Source: Linepithema humile | Lineage: Eukaryota; Arthropoda; Insecta; Hymenoptera; Formicidae | Direction: 5' to 3' | NCBI RefSeq assembly: GCF_040581485.1 | Contig: NC_090129.1 | Location: 30,780,764-30,844,763 of the forward strand | Length of the DNA stretch: 64,000 bases | Part shown: one piece after another, positions 24,719-38,999 of the stretch | Layout of the letters: every line of letters starts with the position of its first letter | Numbering within the stretch: position 1 is the stretch's first letter | Translations under genes and position numbers: made by a program | The notes under the pieces: generated by a model | The model's input: the letters and a program-made list of their open reading frames with translations, nothing else | What the model was told of the DNA's origin: nothing | The model's database searches: none

Positions 24719-27700
24719 TCTGAATTCATGTTTTTTTTTATTGTTACAAAAATAAAATAAGCGTAAACAAGTTGGATTAAAAAAATAATAAGTACTAAAA
24801 TAAATTTATTAAATGTGCTTTACAAGAATATTAGACGAAAAGTTAAAGAGAATGAATATTTTATATGATAATATATAATGATCAAGAGAGAGAAATATTT
24901 AACTTTAGAAAATATTAATCAGCAACATTTTATCCACAGTCAACTTTTTTAAATAAATGGTTCTTTTACGGTGATTGTACAATTATTGTTTTTTCATCAG
25001 TGAAGCTTATGCAAAGCTTTACTGAGTGAAAAGGCTTGTTTTGAGATGCGTCAATTTTTTTGACAAACAGCGCATATATAAGCAAATATTGGTATGATGA
25101 AAAATAACGGCTCCAAAATATAGGGATCTCTCCGAAACGTAGCCCGCTCAAAGCAAAAGCTTTTCCCATTCTGATCCGGCACCGTTCCTAATTTCGGGAA
25201 ATCCCTCTCGACTGATCTTTCTGTTCTCCGTTTGCACGCTCCAATTCTTCCTGGACCCGTCCGATATTATTGTTTTTTGCTATGTTCCATTACCCGAGGA
25301 CCTATCGCCCATTGCTTCCGTTCGATTGACTATTTATCCGCGTCTCTGCGAGCGTTTGCATTTACAGATATTGATATAAAGCGTACGCGGCATACGCGCG
25401 CGGGAAAGCGGAAAAGAAAAAATATCGGTCCTCGGGCGTCGCTTTTTCTCTCATGTGCAAATTGACTTTACTGTGGTTATTTGATAGAATTTATATATTT
25501 AATATTATTTAAATATTATTTTTTATCAAATAATTATTGCATATGTGGAGATTAAAAATGCACTTTTTCTGAAACGTCAAATTCTTATCGGTCAGTTGGA
25601 TCTCGAATTTATCGCGTTGAAAATATTGAACATAATTGAATATAATAGAGTTGATTTGATATAAAATGTTGCATGCTGCATCTTGATAATTATGTTACAT
25701 TAAATTTTATCCAAACAATTGAAAAAATATAATTAAATAGTTCTGTCGAAGTTTATTGCGTTCAAACTTCAAACTAATTGTGTTTATGCCAACAGAAAGA
25801 AGCGCAAAATAGCAGCACAAAATATACATGACTTTTATATAACGTATGTTTGCAACTTTCAGTCTTCAATATTAAAGAGATACATCTTATTAGAGAGATG
25901 CAACACGTGTATCCGTTATATGCAAATCCACGCCTTTTTTCAATTAGATAAAGAACAAGTGTACAGATAAAACACGATCCGTCCACTTGAAGCTGTTGTC
26001 TATCTCGCGGTGACATGCGCTTGAGTCAACACGCTCGAAATAATTAACAGCGCGTAAAATTATCGCCGGCGGTCTATTTAGATCAGCGAGCTTCGATCGC
26101 TACGCGAGCGATTAACGTGCGAAAATAAAAGCAGGAAGCAACAGCCGGATATACTCGCCTACAAGTCGAAAGTCGATAAGCGAGAGTCGATGAGCGATCG
26201 TCTCGGCTTATATCGCGGGAAAATACCCAATGGTCCCTAGTTGCATTCGAAGAATGCGCACCGGTCAATATTTACGGCATCCACTCTGAGCCGAGCATTC
26301 TTTAAAGACTACCTGTCATGATCGATTAATCAGCTACACGCATAGAAAGCTGCACGATTTCTGCGTCGATGCCAAGAAATGTATTTGTTTACTAACATTG
26401 ATTTTTAATTAACCACAATTATTATAAAACAGATTGATAATTTAATGATAGTGCTACTATTGACATTGATATTTATAATATTTTTGTTACTATTCTCTAA
26501 TATTTCAGTAATAATCTATTATTTTTGTGCAATTTCTTAAAATAATTTTACTGCACACTAATTACAATAATATTTATTATGTAATTTACAGAAGAAAATA
26601 TATTTTTTACTATAATATAAGCGATTTAGCTTCTGTGGATATCAACATATATATGTTCGGGAAAAACTTATATGAAAAATCCTAAATTTTTGTCTACTTT
26701 TTCCTTGTCATACCATTATATTCGCGGTGTAATGCATATATTCTCTTCGCGTCTCCGGAGTCAGCTAAAAGTGTTCACGGCCACAGACGGATATTATTGA
26801 CGTCCATCAAAGCTGCTGGGCGGCATTCAACATTAAACCGAGTCGAACGTTTCTCACGCTCGTTCCGTCAAATATTTAACTCTGTCGCGAGAGAGAAGGC
26901 AGCACACCTTCCGTCAAGTTGCTGTGACATTCTTGGAAACAGCGCGGAATCCACCGCTTGGCATTAAAGATTAAACGCCACTGATTTACGAGCGTCCCTC
27001 GCGTTTCTATCAATTTAATATTACGCGAAAACGTTCCATCTTTTTCCTAGTTCGGGAAACACACCGGGACGGAGAAGCCGTCTGTGTGTTGTGTCTCTTT
27101 ATTGAATTATTCAAAGCAGCTTCGGCCTTTATCGTAATTGCATTCCCCTGTAACTCCGCGACGGGTACACTGAATTAATTATAAATCCAATCGACGATGC
27201 AAAGTGCACAAATGCATTCTTATATAAATATTTATACTTGCTGTTTCTAATTTCGTATAGTACGAATAACACATCGTTAACAAAATCGAGAGTAGTTTAA
27301 CAAGTTTAATTTTAACCAGTCATTACAAAATTCAGAGCACGTGTACTATACGTATTTTTTTTTTTTTTTTTTTTTTTTTAATCAGTTACACGACATCTGT
27401 TCTTAATCCAGTAAATTTCCCACCAAAGCGCTCGGACGTGGATTCTTCTGGTATCGATTTTCTCGTACACGATCGCTGTTATTTCCGCTGCCGAAGAGTA
27501 GAGATACGGGATTACATCTTGCAACGTTGGGCAATAACTCTAATCCTATTCGCTTCCTTGCGTTTCGCCCCGCAGCATTACGCGATTGCAATTAAGTTTT
27601 CACTCAGCAATAAGTCCGAACTTCCGAAGTAATTGGAATGTTAAATTTCTCAATCTCGATTGACCGAGTAATATTTTACATAATTTTTGGAAAAATTATA

Positions 27701-30700
27701 CAATGAAAAAGCAGTTGAAGATGTCATTGCTATAATTTTTTGTCTATTATATTTAGAAATATATAAAATTAAATTTTATTAAATAATATTTCCTAGATCG
27801 AGATAATTGAACATTTCTGCTTTAATTAATTAATATTCATAAACGAACTTAATTAAGATCTCGAAATTATCTCGGGTTATTTTCTCTTCCCTTTAAATGA
27901 AATTAACACGCATTATATCTCGTGTGTTTATTTGAGCATGGCGCTATTGCGAATAATTCGGGATGAATAATATTACGGGATAATCCATTTCTCTTACGGT
28001 GTCGACTCGCCCGCGTAATTTCGCAACGTCGTCGTATCTCTCTTACAAACTTGGATCGAAACATTTCGCACTCGCACACCTCGCAATATTCGTGAAACTC
28101 GCTCATTTATCTTTTATTTATTTTTAGATTATCTCATTAATCTGAGAAAATACATCAACGAATACATAAATTAAGATAGATCTACCAGGTTCGCGTGACA
28201 CGCTTATATGAAATACTCAATTAACCCGTTTTATCGATCGTTTGCAACTGTTTACTGTCAACATTAATAATACGAGTAATAATACGTTAGCGCGGAAGTC
28301 CCGCTTCCTGCATGAAATGTCACTTTTTATCTTTTGATAAGCCAAAGGTCGCGATTGTTAATAAAATAAATACAGTGCACGCGAATTTGGGGAAGTGTCT
28401 TGTTAATTAATAATCGGGAGCAAGAGAGGGAAGAGGAGTAAAATAGACGCCGATTATCCATTGACACGTGTTTAATCAAAACATAAAGTCGTGTGAGAGA
28501 ATTTATTAAATTGAATATATCAGCTGACGGTGACAAATTGCAATGACTGCACGCTGTGTTATGAAAATTACCTCTAAATTTGGCGAAACTAAAAAAAGCT
28601 TATTTGAAAGTATATTATTATAAAAAAAATATTGAAAAACACATAGAGAAACGAATATAAAGAAAATATGATGGAATTTATTTATAGAGAACAAAAATCC
28701 GAAACTGTTATTTTTTAAAGTAATTTCCTGAAACATGGATTGGAAAACGAAATAATGATGATAATAAGTTAAAAATATTTTTACGCTATTTTAATTCTAT
28801 TTTTGCACGAAAATTGAACGCTGCCAGCATCTCTCTTTTAGGTCATTTCTTTCAAAAATGTGTGCGAAGTCGCTATATAAACATATTATTTTGGATGGAT
28901 AATGGGCACATACATTTTCCAACGGAATTGCATTTTACAAAGGCACATTTTTGAGTTGGATTAAATTGTATACTATATGTATATATATTTAATCCGACCG
29001 TGTGCATTCTGGGATTAAACATATACGGTGTTGTAATACTCGTGAGTTAGCGCGGATGAAGGGCCAGGGCGGCTGTAGTCTCCTGATGCCGCTTTTCCTT
29101 CGTCGTCGGCCGCATCGGGCGGCCCGGATACAGGCGATAAACCCCCTTTTCACAGACGCCGTAATCTCCTTGAAACGCGACTCGCGTCGTCGTCGTGGGG
29201 GCTAGCCGGTACCCGGGGAATGTACCGGGGTGCACCGCATGGTAATAAAGTATATATACACGCGGATTGGAGACGCAGACTCCGCTGTATCGATCTGCCG
29301 CGCAGAACAGAGACGGGAACAGCGGGCGCGCTCGCCGCTGACGCGGACAGACGACGGATCGAACTGTTTGCTCCCACAGATGAGTAAATCTTTCGAACGA
29401 GTTATCTGACGGCGATTTATCCAAGAGATGTTGAGGAGATCTTTTAACCGCACAGGCAACTCTGAGAACAATTCTCTTTGAAAAAGTACGACTTTGTTGT
29501 CGTCCGGAATTTTGCGCAATATTTTCAGAGGCCAAAAGTGAAATTTAATTAAATGAGTAATTGGCAACTTAAATTGAAGTTAAAATTAATTAAGAATTGA
29601 AAATGTCAATACGTTACCGCCTACGTTTGTATTTTTCTCGCGTTTGCACTGCGAACATTTGTTAATAAAGAATGCCTCAGTATTTTTAGACAGCTTCAGA
29701 TTTATCGCGTTATTTCGTTGCGATATGCCGATATAACGTTTATGCATCCTCGTCTCTTTTCTTCTTTCTTTTGCATCATCCGAATTACTTCCGCGATGCA
29801 GGCGCACGGCATTTGCATTTTTCAGCGACGACGAGTCGCGATTTCAATCGAGACATTCTTCGAGTTCTCGAAATTTTTTTCTCAGTACATTGACACATCC
29901 ATTGTGCATAGATTGCGATCACTATCGTGTCTTGTTCAATTGGTCAATTAGGATCATTGATCGGCAATGTGTCGGTTTTGCGGTTAGCTGATGCTGCTAT
30001 TAATTAAGATTTCCCTGCCACGCGATGCTATTAATCGCACATTTCAATTAAACATCACAAAGGCTTATGATCGACTACATACCATAATAAACATGTTATT
30101 TAATCGATCTATCTATCTATTCTCTTTCTGTACGAAATAAATATAATATCTTCAAACTTTCGCATAATAAATTTACAAATTAATTTAAATAGAAGTTTGA
30201 ACGTAGCGTTTAATTCTATTTTTAATTCTTTTTTTATTTCGATATCAAGTAGAGACAATTAACTTTTATTTCTGTAAAAATAAAGTTTAGGATTAATTAA
30301 ATAAAAGACTGATTGCTTACTGATGTTGATAAAACTTTTTTTTTTATTTTGTGTACAGAATTTTTCACTGTATGAATAACTAAGCAAACTCATTTTGCCT
30401 CGTTTCTTTAAATTATCTCCTCGTCGCTCTGGATGAAAAGACATCTTGCATAATGCGTATGGCGCCGAATTGCGCGTTTTGACGTCGCCCGGTTGATGCA
30501 ACGCCGTCCGTGCAAATTGCCGTGAGGGAACGCTTATTAAGGACCTCGGTGCCCGATAATCCGTCCCTCGCAATTTCCAGTCGATAATTCACCGTCGACC
30601 TTGCACATTTAAGCGACACATGCGATGGACCGTGTAAAGATGTGGCGGTAAAGTGGCCGGTGATTATAATTTGTTCTCCAGCCCGCCGGTGTAACGGCAT

Positions 30701-32399
30701 CGTAATTATTTACCACTCGGCTATTTTTGTATCTCGGATCGTCCGTCTTGCAATTGTTTTGTACTTACAAAGCGCTACCTCTTCATATTTCATTTAAAAT
30801 TTTATATAAAAGTTTCCACAAACCATTTAAAAAAATGTATTCTCTGAAGAGATATTTATCTTTTAACAAATTATTTTAGAAATTTGATGAATAATGGATT
30901 TCTCGAAAAATAATTCCTCGTTTTTGAAGGTATTCTCAGACATATTTTATTAAAGTCTAAAAATATATTTAATGAAAGTCTAAAAACTGAATATTCTTTC
31001 CAAAATCTAATTTGCTACGTTTAAAATTAAAAGAGAAATTCTTAATGATTTAAAATTCGAGATTGGACGTACATAACTGTTCGCGAAGTGTATCTTAATC
31101 TTCCGAATTTGTATTGAAATTTCCTTCAAACATCGATTGCTGATCTTTTAAAGTAAATTAAAGCAACCCGTCTCTCGATCTCTGTTAAACATCGATTTAT
31201 CCTCAACAATCTACAAGCGCAGCTTATCTCGGCGAGAAGCAGATGCCTAATCGTTTAAAAGTATCCAATTATCTTTTAACATCAACTTCCGATTCTCGAA
31301 GTTATTAATCTCCGTGTCTCCCAAGATGTTTATCCCGTTGTCGTCACGTGCACTTTTTTTATGGGTGAACGGCTTGAACATGTTGTATGTTAACGATGCA
31401 GATCGAGAGTTACAAGCGACCGTCAGTGTCAATGTTGTTTATCACCGGGATGCAATGCGCACGCATACACACGTGCGGCTCATGCACACGGCACACAAAC
31501 ACATTTCTCTGACGTGCTGTGCATACCTTTGACCCAGATAAGGGGACGTCGATGCGATTCTTATCCCGGGTTCATAGCCGCAGGGCGCCTCCCACGGTGT
31601 TGAACTTAATGGAGCTTGAATACGCAAGGATGAGGCCGGATCTCGGTGCTCGAGGCGGTCTCTCGGAATTTTCGCCAATTTTACCAACCGATCTACCATC
31701 CGAAAATCACTGCATTAATTCTTATCCGACGTCACGTAATGGAAAAAAATGCTGCGAGAGTATCGGACTCGGGATTTTATTAAAATCCTACCGCAAACGT
31801 GATGTCGAAGCTTTGCCGCGATTTCGTACGCGCGAATATACTGAAATATTACGTTTCGAAATCAGATCGCGAGTGTTATCAAAGATTTTAAAAATTTCAC
31901 GCAAATACGTTGTAATTTAAAATGAAAATACCTCACTGCAAAATATTGAAGTGCTGTATTTTTCAATCGTAATATTAGGGGTTGTTGAAAATTAATAGAA
32001 AATTCTATTAACAATTTATGAATTTTTACGAAATTTACAGCATAAACGTTGAAAAACAAATTGTATCTTGAATTACTCCAATATAACAAAAATTTTTTTT
32101 AAATTTATTTTTTTTATTAAATGCCGATTAAACGCTGAACTAAATACACATGGAGGAATACCGAAGTACATTGTGAAAGTGTTGTAAAAACGGAAAAGAA
32201 TAGTAACGAAAATAAGAAAAATTCCGCACGAAAGTTTACCAATTTTAAGCGCGCGATAAAGAAATAATAAAAGATTTTTATTCCAATAATTTCCGATACA
32301 TCGAAGCACGTTCCATTCCTCGAGTTTCTTGCGGCTAAACGCTTAAATAAATAGAGCTTACATAGAAACCCTTTCGAGAAATAAGAGTTAACTCTTTCA
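24719..32399. other. Intronic stretch (distal isoform), no gene recognised
   Basis: AT-rich with CpG-richer islands near 26730-27170, 29040-29540, 30420-30720 and 31480-31900. The 29.0-29.5 kb island has open frames on both strands up to about 160 codons, but neither shows a domain, codon bias or splice framework. Confidence 0.6.
27355..27379. repeat. T25 homopolymer
   Basis: Twenty-five uninterrupted T residues are seen directly. The run could be the tail of a minus-strand retroposed sequence, but no body is recognisable next to it. Confidence 0.9.
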
Positions 32400-32818
32400 C
32401 TCGCCACGCGCCCCATGAAGCGACGAATGAAGAGAGGGTGGGCAGGGAAGCAAGAGGGTGAAGAGGACGAAGAGGTGAACCGAGAGCTCACCCCCGAGTC
32501 GGGGATGATGCGCGCGCGAGGCGGAAAGTAGGGCAGTGGGTGAGCGCGCGCAGCGCTCGTCCACCCTCTACGCTTGCGTAACGTAACGTTAACCTGGGTT
32601 TTACGTCACCGTTCACCCGGGGATGACGTCACCCGGCCCGTCGACAGTCCCCGCCGCGCCCGGCACCTCCGCCGTCTGTGCTTCACAGCCGCCAATAAAC
32701 CCGCCGTGCAAGCCGCGCTTCCGCGCGCGGCACTCTTCCAATGACGTACGGCGGCAAGGGTGAGACACCCCCGCTCGCCTCTTGTCAAAGAGAATCGAAG
32801 AGAGGGTTAGTTAAGACT
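32400..32818 (+). promoter_or_regulatory. CpG-rich island with CRE and CCAAT motifs
   Basis: An isolated strongly CpG-rich block contains a perfect CRE palindrome TGACGTCA at 32624-32631, a half site TACGTCA at 32602-32608, a CCAAT box fused to TGACGTA at 32738-32748 and another CCAAT near 32692. This combination is typical of CREB/ATF-responsive promoters. A short ORF with a donor follows immediately on the plus strand. It could be a further kcc promoter or the promoter of a nested transcript. No experimental start is available. Confidence 0.5.
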
Positions 32819-32874
32819 ATGTATAGCGGAAATAGCTTTCTTATGGATGACGAGGAGACTCGCTCGAGAAATAC
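32819..32874 (+). other. Possible first exon after the CRE island
   Basis: ATG 32819, with A at -3, opens MYSGNSFLMDDEETRSRN and runs into a donor-like AATAC|GTAAGA. The exon would end in phase 2, so direct splicing to kcc exon 2, which needs phase 1, would shift frame and hit a stop. It therefore needs an unseen partner exon, belongs to another transcript, or is only a 19-codon leader ORF. The acidic hydrophilic peptide is not recognised. Confidence 0.3.
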
Positions 32875-35597
32875 GTAAGATGAGAGCGTGAATCTGGAAA
32901 GATCTGCAGATTGAAGCCGGTGGTCTTCTCGAAATTAATCGCGTTTCTTCTTGTTTACTTCTTACTTAAAAACGTGTAATTATCTCGAAGACGATTTTTT
33001 TTTTAAAGAGAATTCCTACGGTTATAGTTTATACTCTCTCGTTCTGTCAACATTGAACTTTAAACATCTTTATAACTGATTCTCAAGTTAAAGTTGTGCG
33101 GTAGGAAAGTTTATTTGAAGTTGCAGAAGAGATAATGTTCTGCTCTATTTTCACTTCGAACGCTTATTCATGTTTTTTTAAATTTTCAATTGCGTAAGAA
33201 CACGCAATACGTAATACGTAATACGTAAAAATAAATTGCAGTATGATAAAAAAAAAACAAATAAATAATGGAAATCGTAAGAATTATTGAGAGTGGAACA
33301 GCGATGAAACTAAAAATTTGTAATTACTTTCAACTGATTGAATATTACAGAGCTTTTAACAACTTGAAGCTTTTACCACGCGAGTTTCAAAATTTAAAAC
33401 AAATGGATATATTTTACGATAAATGATTCGTTCAATTTTGTATACAAATTCTTATTCAATCTAAAAACTGATTCGTCAATCGCGAATAAATACTCATTTA
33501 CGTTTTTATTCGCTGTCTATTATCCACATAAAATCGCCCCTCGACTCTGGTTATTTTTCATTATTGTACCAACGAGATCTCGATTCTCGCGACGCGCTAA
33601 CGTGCAATATTGACGCTTTTATTCGCTCTCTGTGGTATGCACTCGACAAAAATCGAACAGCCAATGCTGTGACTCGAGTGCGAAAGCTCTGTTCGTAACG
33701 TGTCCAAAGTCTATGTCCTACATTCTCCTCGTTATCCCGTATGCTCCTCAGCAACGCGGCCTCATACGAGCATCGTGAAGAGTGGCCGAAGCGGTAACGC
33801 CTTCCCGCGGTTAAGTTATAACCACCTTTCTCTCGAGAATCACCGTAATATCCGTCTTGCCTCTTCCGCCAATTGTTTTTCGCAAACAACTCGAAAATGG
33901 AATTTTAAGCAATTTTCCCGTGCAATTTCCTGTTTATCATTAAATAAACAATTCCAATTATTTTATTTCGAATTTATTATTGCAAGGTTAATTACTTTGC
34001 TTTCGTAGAAATAACTTTGTGCAATAGTGGGTGGAAAATTCTGTAAAATTGATTTCAAGATAAATAATTTCTAAGCTCTTTTACGTGATCTATTATTAAT
34101 ATTATAACAAATTAATTATTTTACGCACCTCAGCGAGAAATATATCGGCGCTTAAAGACAATGACTCGGCTGGGTGCGGTTACGTGCGGAACGTCAGTTT
34201 AAGTGGAGTAAACTTTAAATAGACGCCAGTAGTTTACGAGCGAATTAATTTCTGCGCGCATTTCACTTAGCAAAATTACTCGACAAGAGTTGCACACAGA
34301 TTTCCTTCATCGATCTATATGCTCTCTCCGTCTCTCTTTCCCTATTTCGCGGAATAATCTCCCGGAATGCAAATTGCACACAAACTGATTGAAAATTAAC
34401 AGAACGCGAGTTTGTGATTAAATAAACTATGATATGATGTTCGTGATGTGTGTATATTTGGCGGTATTATTGTACGTGTGCATTGCTGACGCACGCGTGC
34501 GACATCAATTTATTCCACCGCGTATCGCAATCATTTGTGCGCGACACTGGTTGTACAAACCTGATTTAACACGGCGAAATTGGCATTACTTCTTTATTCG
34601 ATTAATCACGAATGTATGATGCGGAGTATGTAATTAAGATGTAATATATCATTTAATTTTTCGCTTGACCAAATCCGTGTAAATCTCTGTATACATCAGT
34701 ACGCGGTGTTTTGCGTTAGTATTGCGTATTGTTAATTCACATCGTTGCGCATTATGCTAATGCAATAACAATGGAATCGATAATTACGACAGCGCCGGCA
34801 GAGCGAACTTTAAATTTTCCCTCGACGCGTCGCGGTCGGATCGTCCATAATCGAATTAGTTCGCTCCACGTGCTCTGCAAACTCCTGTCGAAAATTACGA
34901 AGGTCCGCTGCAACTCAGTCAACGTTTCCCGATATAGATGCACCGCATGTCATATCGATCGCAGCGACCATCGCTATTCCGCAAAATTGTGGCTATTTGC
35001 AATAGAGATATTCCCTGTATAATTTTATCCACGCCTCTTTTATCATTCGACAAATAATCACATCATTGCAGAGTCGCTAAAAAATTTGCTGATTGCGTTA
35101 TCAATGAAGAAATATATTTCCGTTGCTATTCGAATTCCTGTAAAAGTTAAAGGATTTGATGTATGGCTTGTGGCAATTTTGAAAAATTTTACGTATTGCA
35201 AGTTAAAAACGCAGGAAACCAATATTTTCTTTTTCAACTGTAAAGTGGCTTACAGTGGTTGAAATCGCAGTATCGCAAATAAAGGACTGAGCGATCAAAG
35301 TTTATAGCTCCGAGTTCGCTAGATTTCGTGTACACTGAAACGGGAATAAGAGCTGTGGAAGTCGAAAGTTTTATTTAGATTGCTCGATGCAATATGCAAC
35401 TTGATGGCACGGAGTAAACCTTGATGCGACTTCAAGGCAATTCGCCGCCTTTACGATAATTTCACGAGAAGCACGCCATCGGTTCCATTATCTCGAGAGT
35501 TTCCTTAATCGCGATGGCCGAGAACCGGTAGTAACATTTTCACAAACGCATCGCGCGAGATATCCATATAAATGCTTTTATGGCCATAAAACGCGTG

Positions 35598-35601
<4 letters not shown>

Positions 35602-35644
<43 letters not shown>
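35602..35644. repeat. (CT)n microsatellite
   Basis: About 21 uninterrupted CT units, non-coding. Confidence 0.95.
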
Positions 35645-35647
<3 letters not shown>

Positions 35648-36189
35648 TCATCATTTTTCTTTTGAAACCGCGCTACATTCATCGCCGTGCGCACACACAG
35701 GCCAGCATATAACCCCACCTTAATTAAGCTGGCAGAAATTCGCAACTGGGTTGCACGCTTGCAAATTTACTTGAACGTACCCGGCGTGCAAATTTTAACA
35801 CGCTGCCGCTACCGTTGTGTAGAAGTTAAATTCGCTGATTTGTACCCGCGTGACTGAAAGGTCAAATTGCTATTGCATTATAGATTCAGTAATTATCTCG
35901 TTGTTTTCAAGTTGACGTAAACTTTTCCCTGACGTAATATTTTTATGAACGCTATGATTGTTATGTCACATTTTTTTTTGCATAAATATATAAAATATTC
36001 CCGACACCTCGGGCTTTTCTATCATCAGTGATCTTATTTATTAATTAAAAATCAATTAATTTCTCTAATTAATTTAAAGTAGAGCTTTGATTGCCATCTA
36101 TTTTTACTATTAAACACTTCACTCTTTCGACAACGCCATTAAAAACTATGGTTTTATTTTTCTAATAATTAGCAGATTATCTCTTTACG

Positions 36190-36500
36190 ACGGGCGCTGG
36201 TCGTAAGTGGAACGAACATGCCATAGTCAGGCTGCAGTTGAATCGTCCGCGCGAACGAATTAATTCCCTGCCGCTCTTCGTCGTTCTGTAAAAACATTAC
36301 CTCGGTTCGTTGGCATTTTAAAACAGAGACTTTAAGTAACTTTGTAATCAGTGGATTATTCCTTCGACGGGAGAGACAGTATTAACCGTCGTAAGTGGAA
36401 CGAACACGCGACAGTAAGACCGGCCGAGCCCGAGCGGAATTAATTTGCTACTGCTCTCTGCTGTTTCGCAAAAAGGTTACACCGGTTCGTTGGCAGTCGA
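36190..36500. repeat. Two diverged tandem copies, period about 188 bp
   Basis: Both copies start with GTCGTAAGTGGAACGAACA (36200s and 36389 onward), then share AATTAAT, CTGC(C/T) and GCTCTxxxCTGTT-like blocks, and end with GGTTCGTTGGCA. This is a diverged tandem duplication of about 120-130 bp within a CpG-richer island. No coding frame is shared between the copies. Confidence 0.65.
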
Positions 36501-37799
36501 TGAGCGTTTTCGATGCAAGTCAAATTCGCCCGAGCAGTGCCGATTATTCCTGAGCTCGTTCGAATTCTCGCGCTTCGTTCCGCTTGCTTTCTTACAAGAA
36601 GAGAAAGGAAAGTGCCTTTAAAATTCATAGTTCGACGGCGATTGTAAATAGCGTCTGGGAAAGATGTCGACGTCACGGCGCAGTGAAAATTACAGATGGT
36701 TAACTCCCCTCTGCTACGCTAAATGGTATAATAAAATTACTGTGTAATAAAACCGCGCTGTATTACCCCGAGGCAGTTTTTCCGGTGTATTTTAATTCCA
36801 GTGAAATAATTTCCATTGTCATCCCGTGTGTTGTTCTTGTATATATCATTATATAAAGCAACAAAGCGTATTAATTACTGGACATCAAAATATAACCGGA
36901 ATAACGAGATTTTTTCACTCCATTCCGAAAGATACATTTGATTAGTTTTTTTCTTTCAACAATTTCACAATTAAATTAAAGAATAAATTTGAATCATGTA
37001 TGCTGCTTAAATTATTTACGCTTATGTCGGCAATGTTCGCGAGCTGGAAAATATGTCCACGGTTCTTTGGAGTGCGCGAGCGTGATCCTCGGCATACCGT
37101 CACGCGTTCAACAATATTTACACTCGTCGTGAGCTCGCGAGCGACGACGCTTCGCATAGCGGAACGATTGCGAACAGCTGTGAGATATCACTCGGGCTTC
37201 TGCTTCTTTCTTTTTTATATCGCGCGAAGCCCCGCTTAAAGCTGGCGTTTCGGTTTAAGGTCGGACTTTAAGCCCGGATCTGTGTGTACGTACGTGTGGA
37301 TGTGAACGTAAATAGCCGGCGTTGCAAGGAAAATAACGGTGTCTCGCTCTCCTCGTCGCGTGTATGGGCATTTATCGAGGGTAAAGAGATGCGTCTTTCG
37401 CGTTCTCGGCGAATAACATTTTGAAAAAAATCGCACGATCGAGAGCGTCAATTTATCCGTCGATGAAAGCGTCGATGTGCCGGCAAAGGCGATTTATCGC
37501 GACATAGTCGCAACAACACGCGGTAATTCCGTGCTTTTAATGCCGGCTAATTCGTCTACGTCGCACGTTCTTATTCCGCTCACATCTCCCGCGCCAGACA
37601 GATGAATTTGTCGCGCGACGGTTGGTGAATTTATGCGAGCACGCTCGGCACAAAGCGAAGCTTGACGATGGATTAAAAGCGGTATTTTTTTTCAATCCCG
37701 TTCCCGCGCCGCGGAAGAAAAAATAAATTAGATGAGATTGTTTTCGCTCGGCGCCCGCTGTTTTTCCTTTGAAAGATGAAAATGATGACCCGCTTTCGC

Positions 37800-38999
37800 G
37801 TCTCACACGCATTCAAATTCGATCCGCCGCGAGTGTCCGGTCGAAAAACTTTATGCCCTCCGGAAGGGCAGCTTCAGCGACGTCGAAGAGCGTGTATGGT
37901 CCGGCGAGATAACAGGGAGAGGGACCGAGAGGACGGGAGGACGGCCGATAAAAGCGGTGACCATCTAATGAAAGAGAGGGAAAGAGAGGAAAAGCAGGCG
38001 ACGGGCGAGAGAGAGAGAGGGTTTTGCGAGCGTTTGCGGAGCGGCGAGATGAGAGGAGAATGGGAACGGCCGGCGGGGGAGGTAGAAGGGAGGCAAAAGA
38101 GGGAGGCGTGGACCGCGGAAGAGAGACCGAGAAGGCATCTCGGCAGGACGGACGGACGGAAGGGGCAGGGAAGAGGAGAGCGCGAGAGGGACATCCCCGG
38201 GGCGCGCAGGCGCTGTGCGAGGGTGGAAAAGCGGGTGAGAGCTGCTCACTACGCCCGGGACGCCTCGCGGTCCTCCGCGCGAGGGAGCGAGAGGACGAAG
38301 GGGTCCATGCGTCGGGATGAAGCGAGACAGGCGACGCATCGTGGCCGCGGCGAGGGAGGGAGGACAGGAAGAGAGGAAGAGGATCGCCGGGAGGAGAAGG
38401 CGTAAAAGCGTGTGCGCGCGCGACGGAGGGGCGCAGGAGGAGAGGAGAGAGGAACACCCTGGAAAAGCCGGGGAGAGCGCTTCGCCGCCGTCGCCGACCC
38501 CCTCGCAGTAGCGCGCGCGGCAGTCGACATTTTCCGCGAGGGAAAACCGTCGTGCGAGTCAGCATCGGACAATCGTTGCACGCGTCGGAGCGATCAGCGT
38601 GTCAAGAGAAAGAGGGGGTGAGAGGGAGAGAAAGAGAGAGAGAGAGAGAGAAAGACAGAGATAGAGAAAGAGGAGGAAGGGGAAGGAATGGTCCAGGAAG
38701 ACGCGCAAGGGTGGTGACCCGTGACTCCGCAGCGCGCCGGAGGAGGAACAGCCAGTCCGTTCGACACACCACGGGTCGTACCACTGCTCCGAGAGCGCAG
38801 AAAGCCCAGTAGCGACGGTCCGCGCTCGAGTCAGCCGCGGCGCAGTAGTTACTCTCCGCGCTTGAGTGAGACCGCGCGCTGCGCTACCGCACGTCGTTTT
38901 ACCCGTCTCGCACGTCTCTCGCCGTCTCGCCTTTTTTTTTCCGTGTCGTTCTTGGTCACGAGGAGTCGCGTTGCAGCGGCAATTATCTCCGACGATCAG
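37800..38999 (+). promoter_or_regulatory. Proximal kcc promoter region, GA- and CpG-rich
   Basis: About 1.2 kb of exceptionally purine-rich, CpG-rich DNA directly precedes the leader of the proximal first exon. GAGAGA words are abundant, with a pure run at about 38620-38650, and would suit GAGA-factor-type binding. Long open frames on both strands (up to 250 codons, rich in Arg/Glu or Ser/Pro/Leu) arise from this composition and are not considered genes. The exact start site cannot be read, and a start around 38.8-39.0 kb is a guess. Confidence 0.55.

Larger units (their letters stand above)
32875..37799. other. Intronic stretch (distal isoform), no gene recognised
   Basis: AT-rich DNA with CpG-richer islands near 33550-33900, 36190-36700 and from 37020 onward as the proximal promoter is approached. 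A three-copy 7-bp tandem repeat (ACGTAAT-like) lies near 33205-33230. No protein family is recognised. Confidence 0.6.

Noticed and set aside
29047..29535. Minus-strand 162-codon open frame
   Set aside because: GC-rich island with overlapping frames in several registers and no recognisable motif or splice framework.
37776..38621. Long open frames on both strands (up to 250 codons), rich in Arg/Glu or Ser/Pro/Leu
   Set aside because: They arise from GA-rich, CpG-rich promoter sequence. Frames overlap on opposite strands and have no domain or splice structure.
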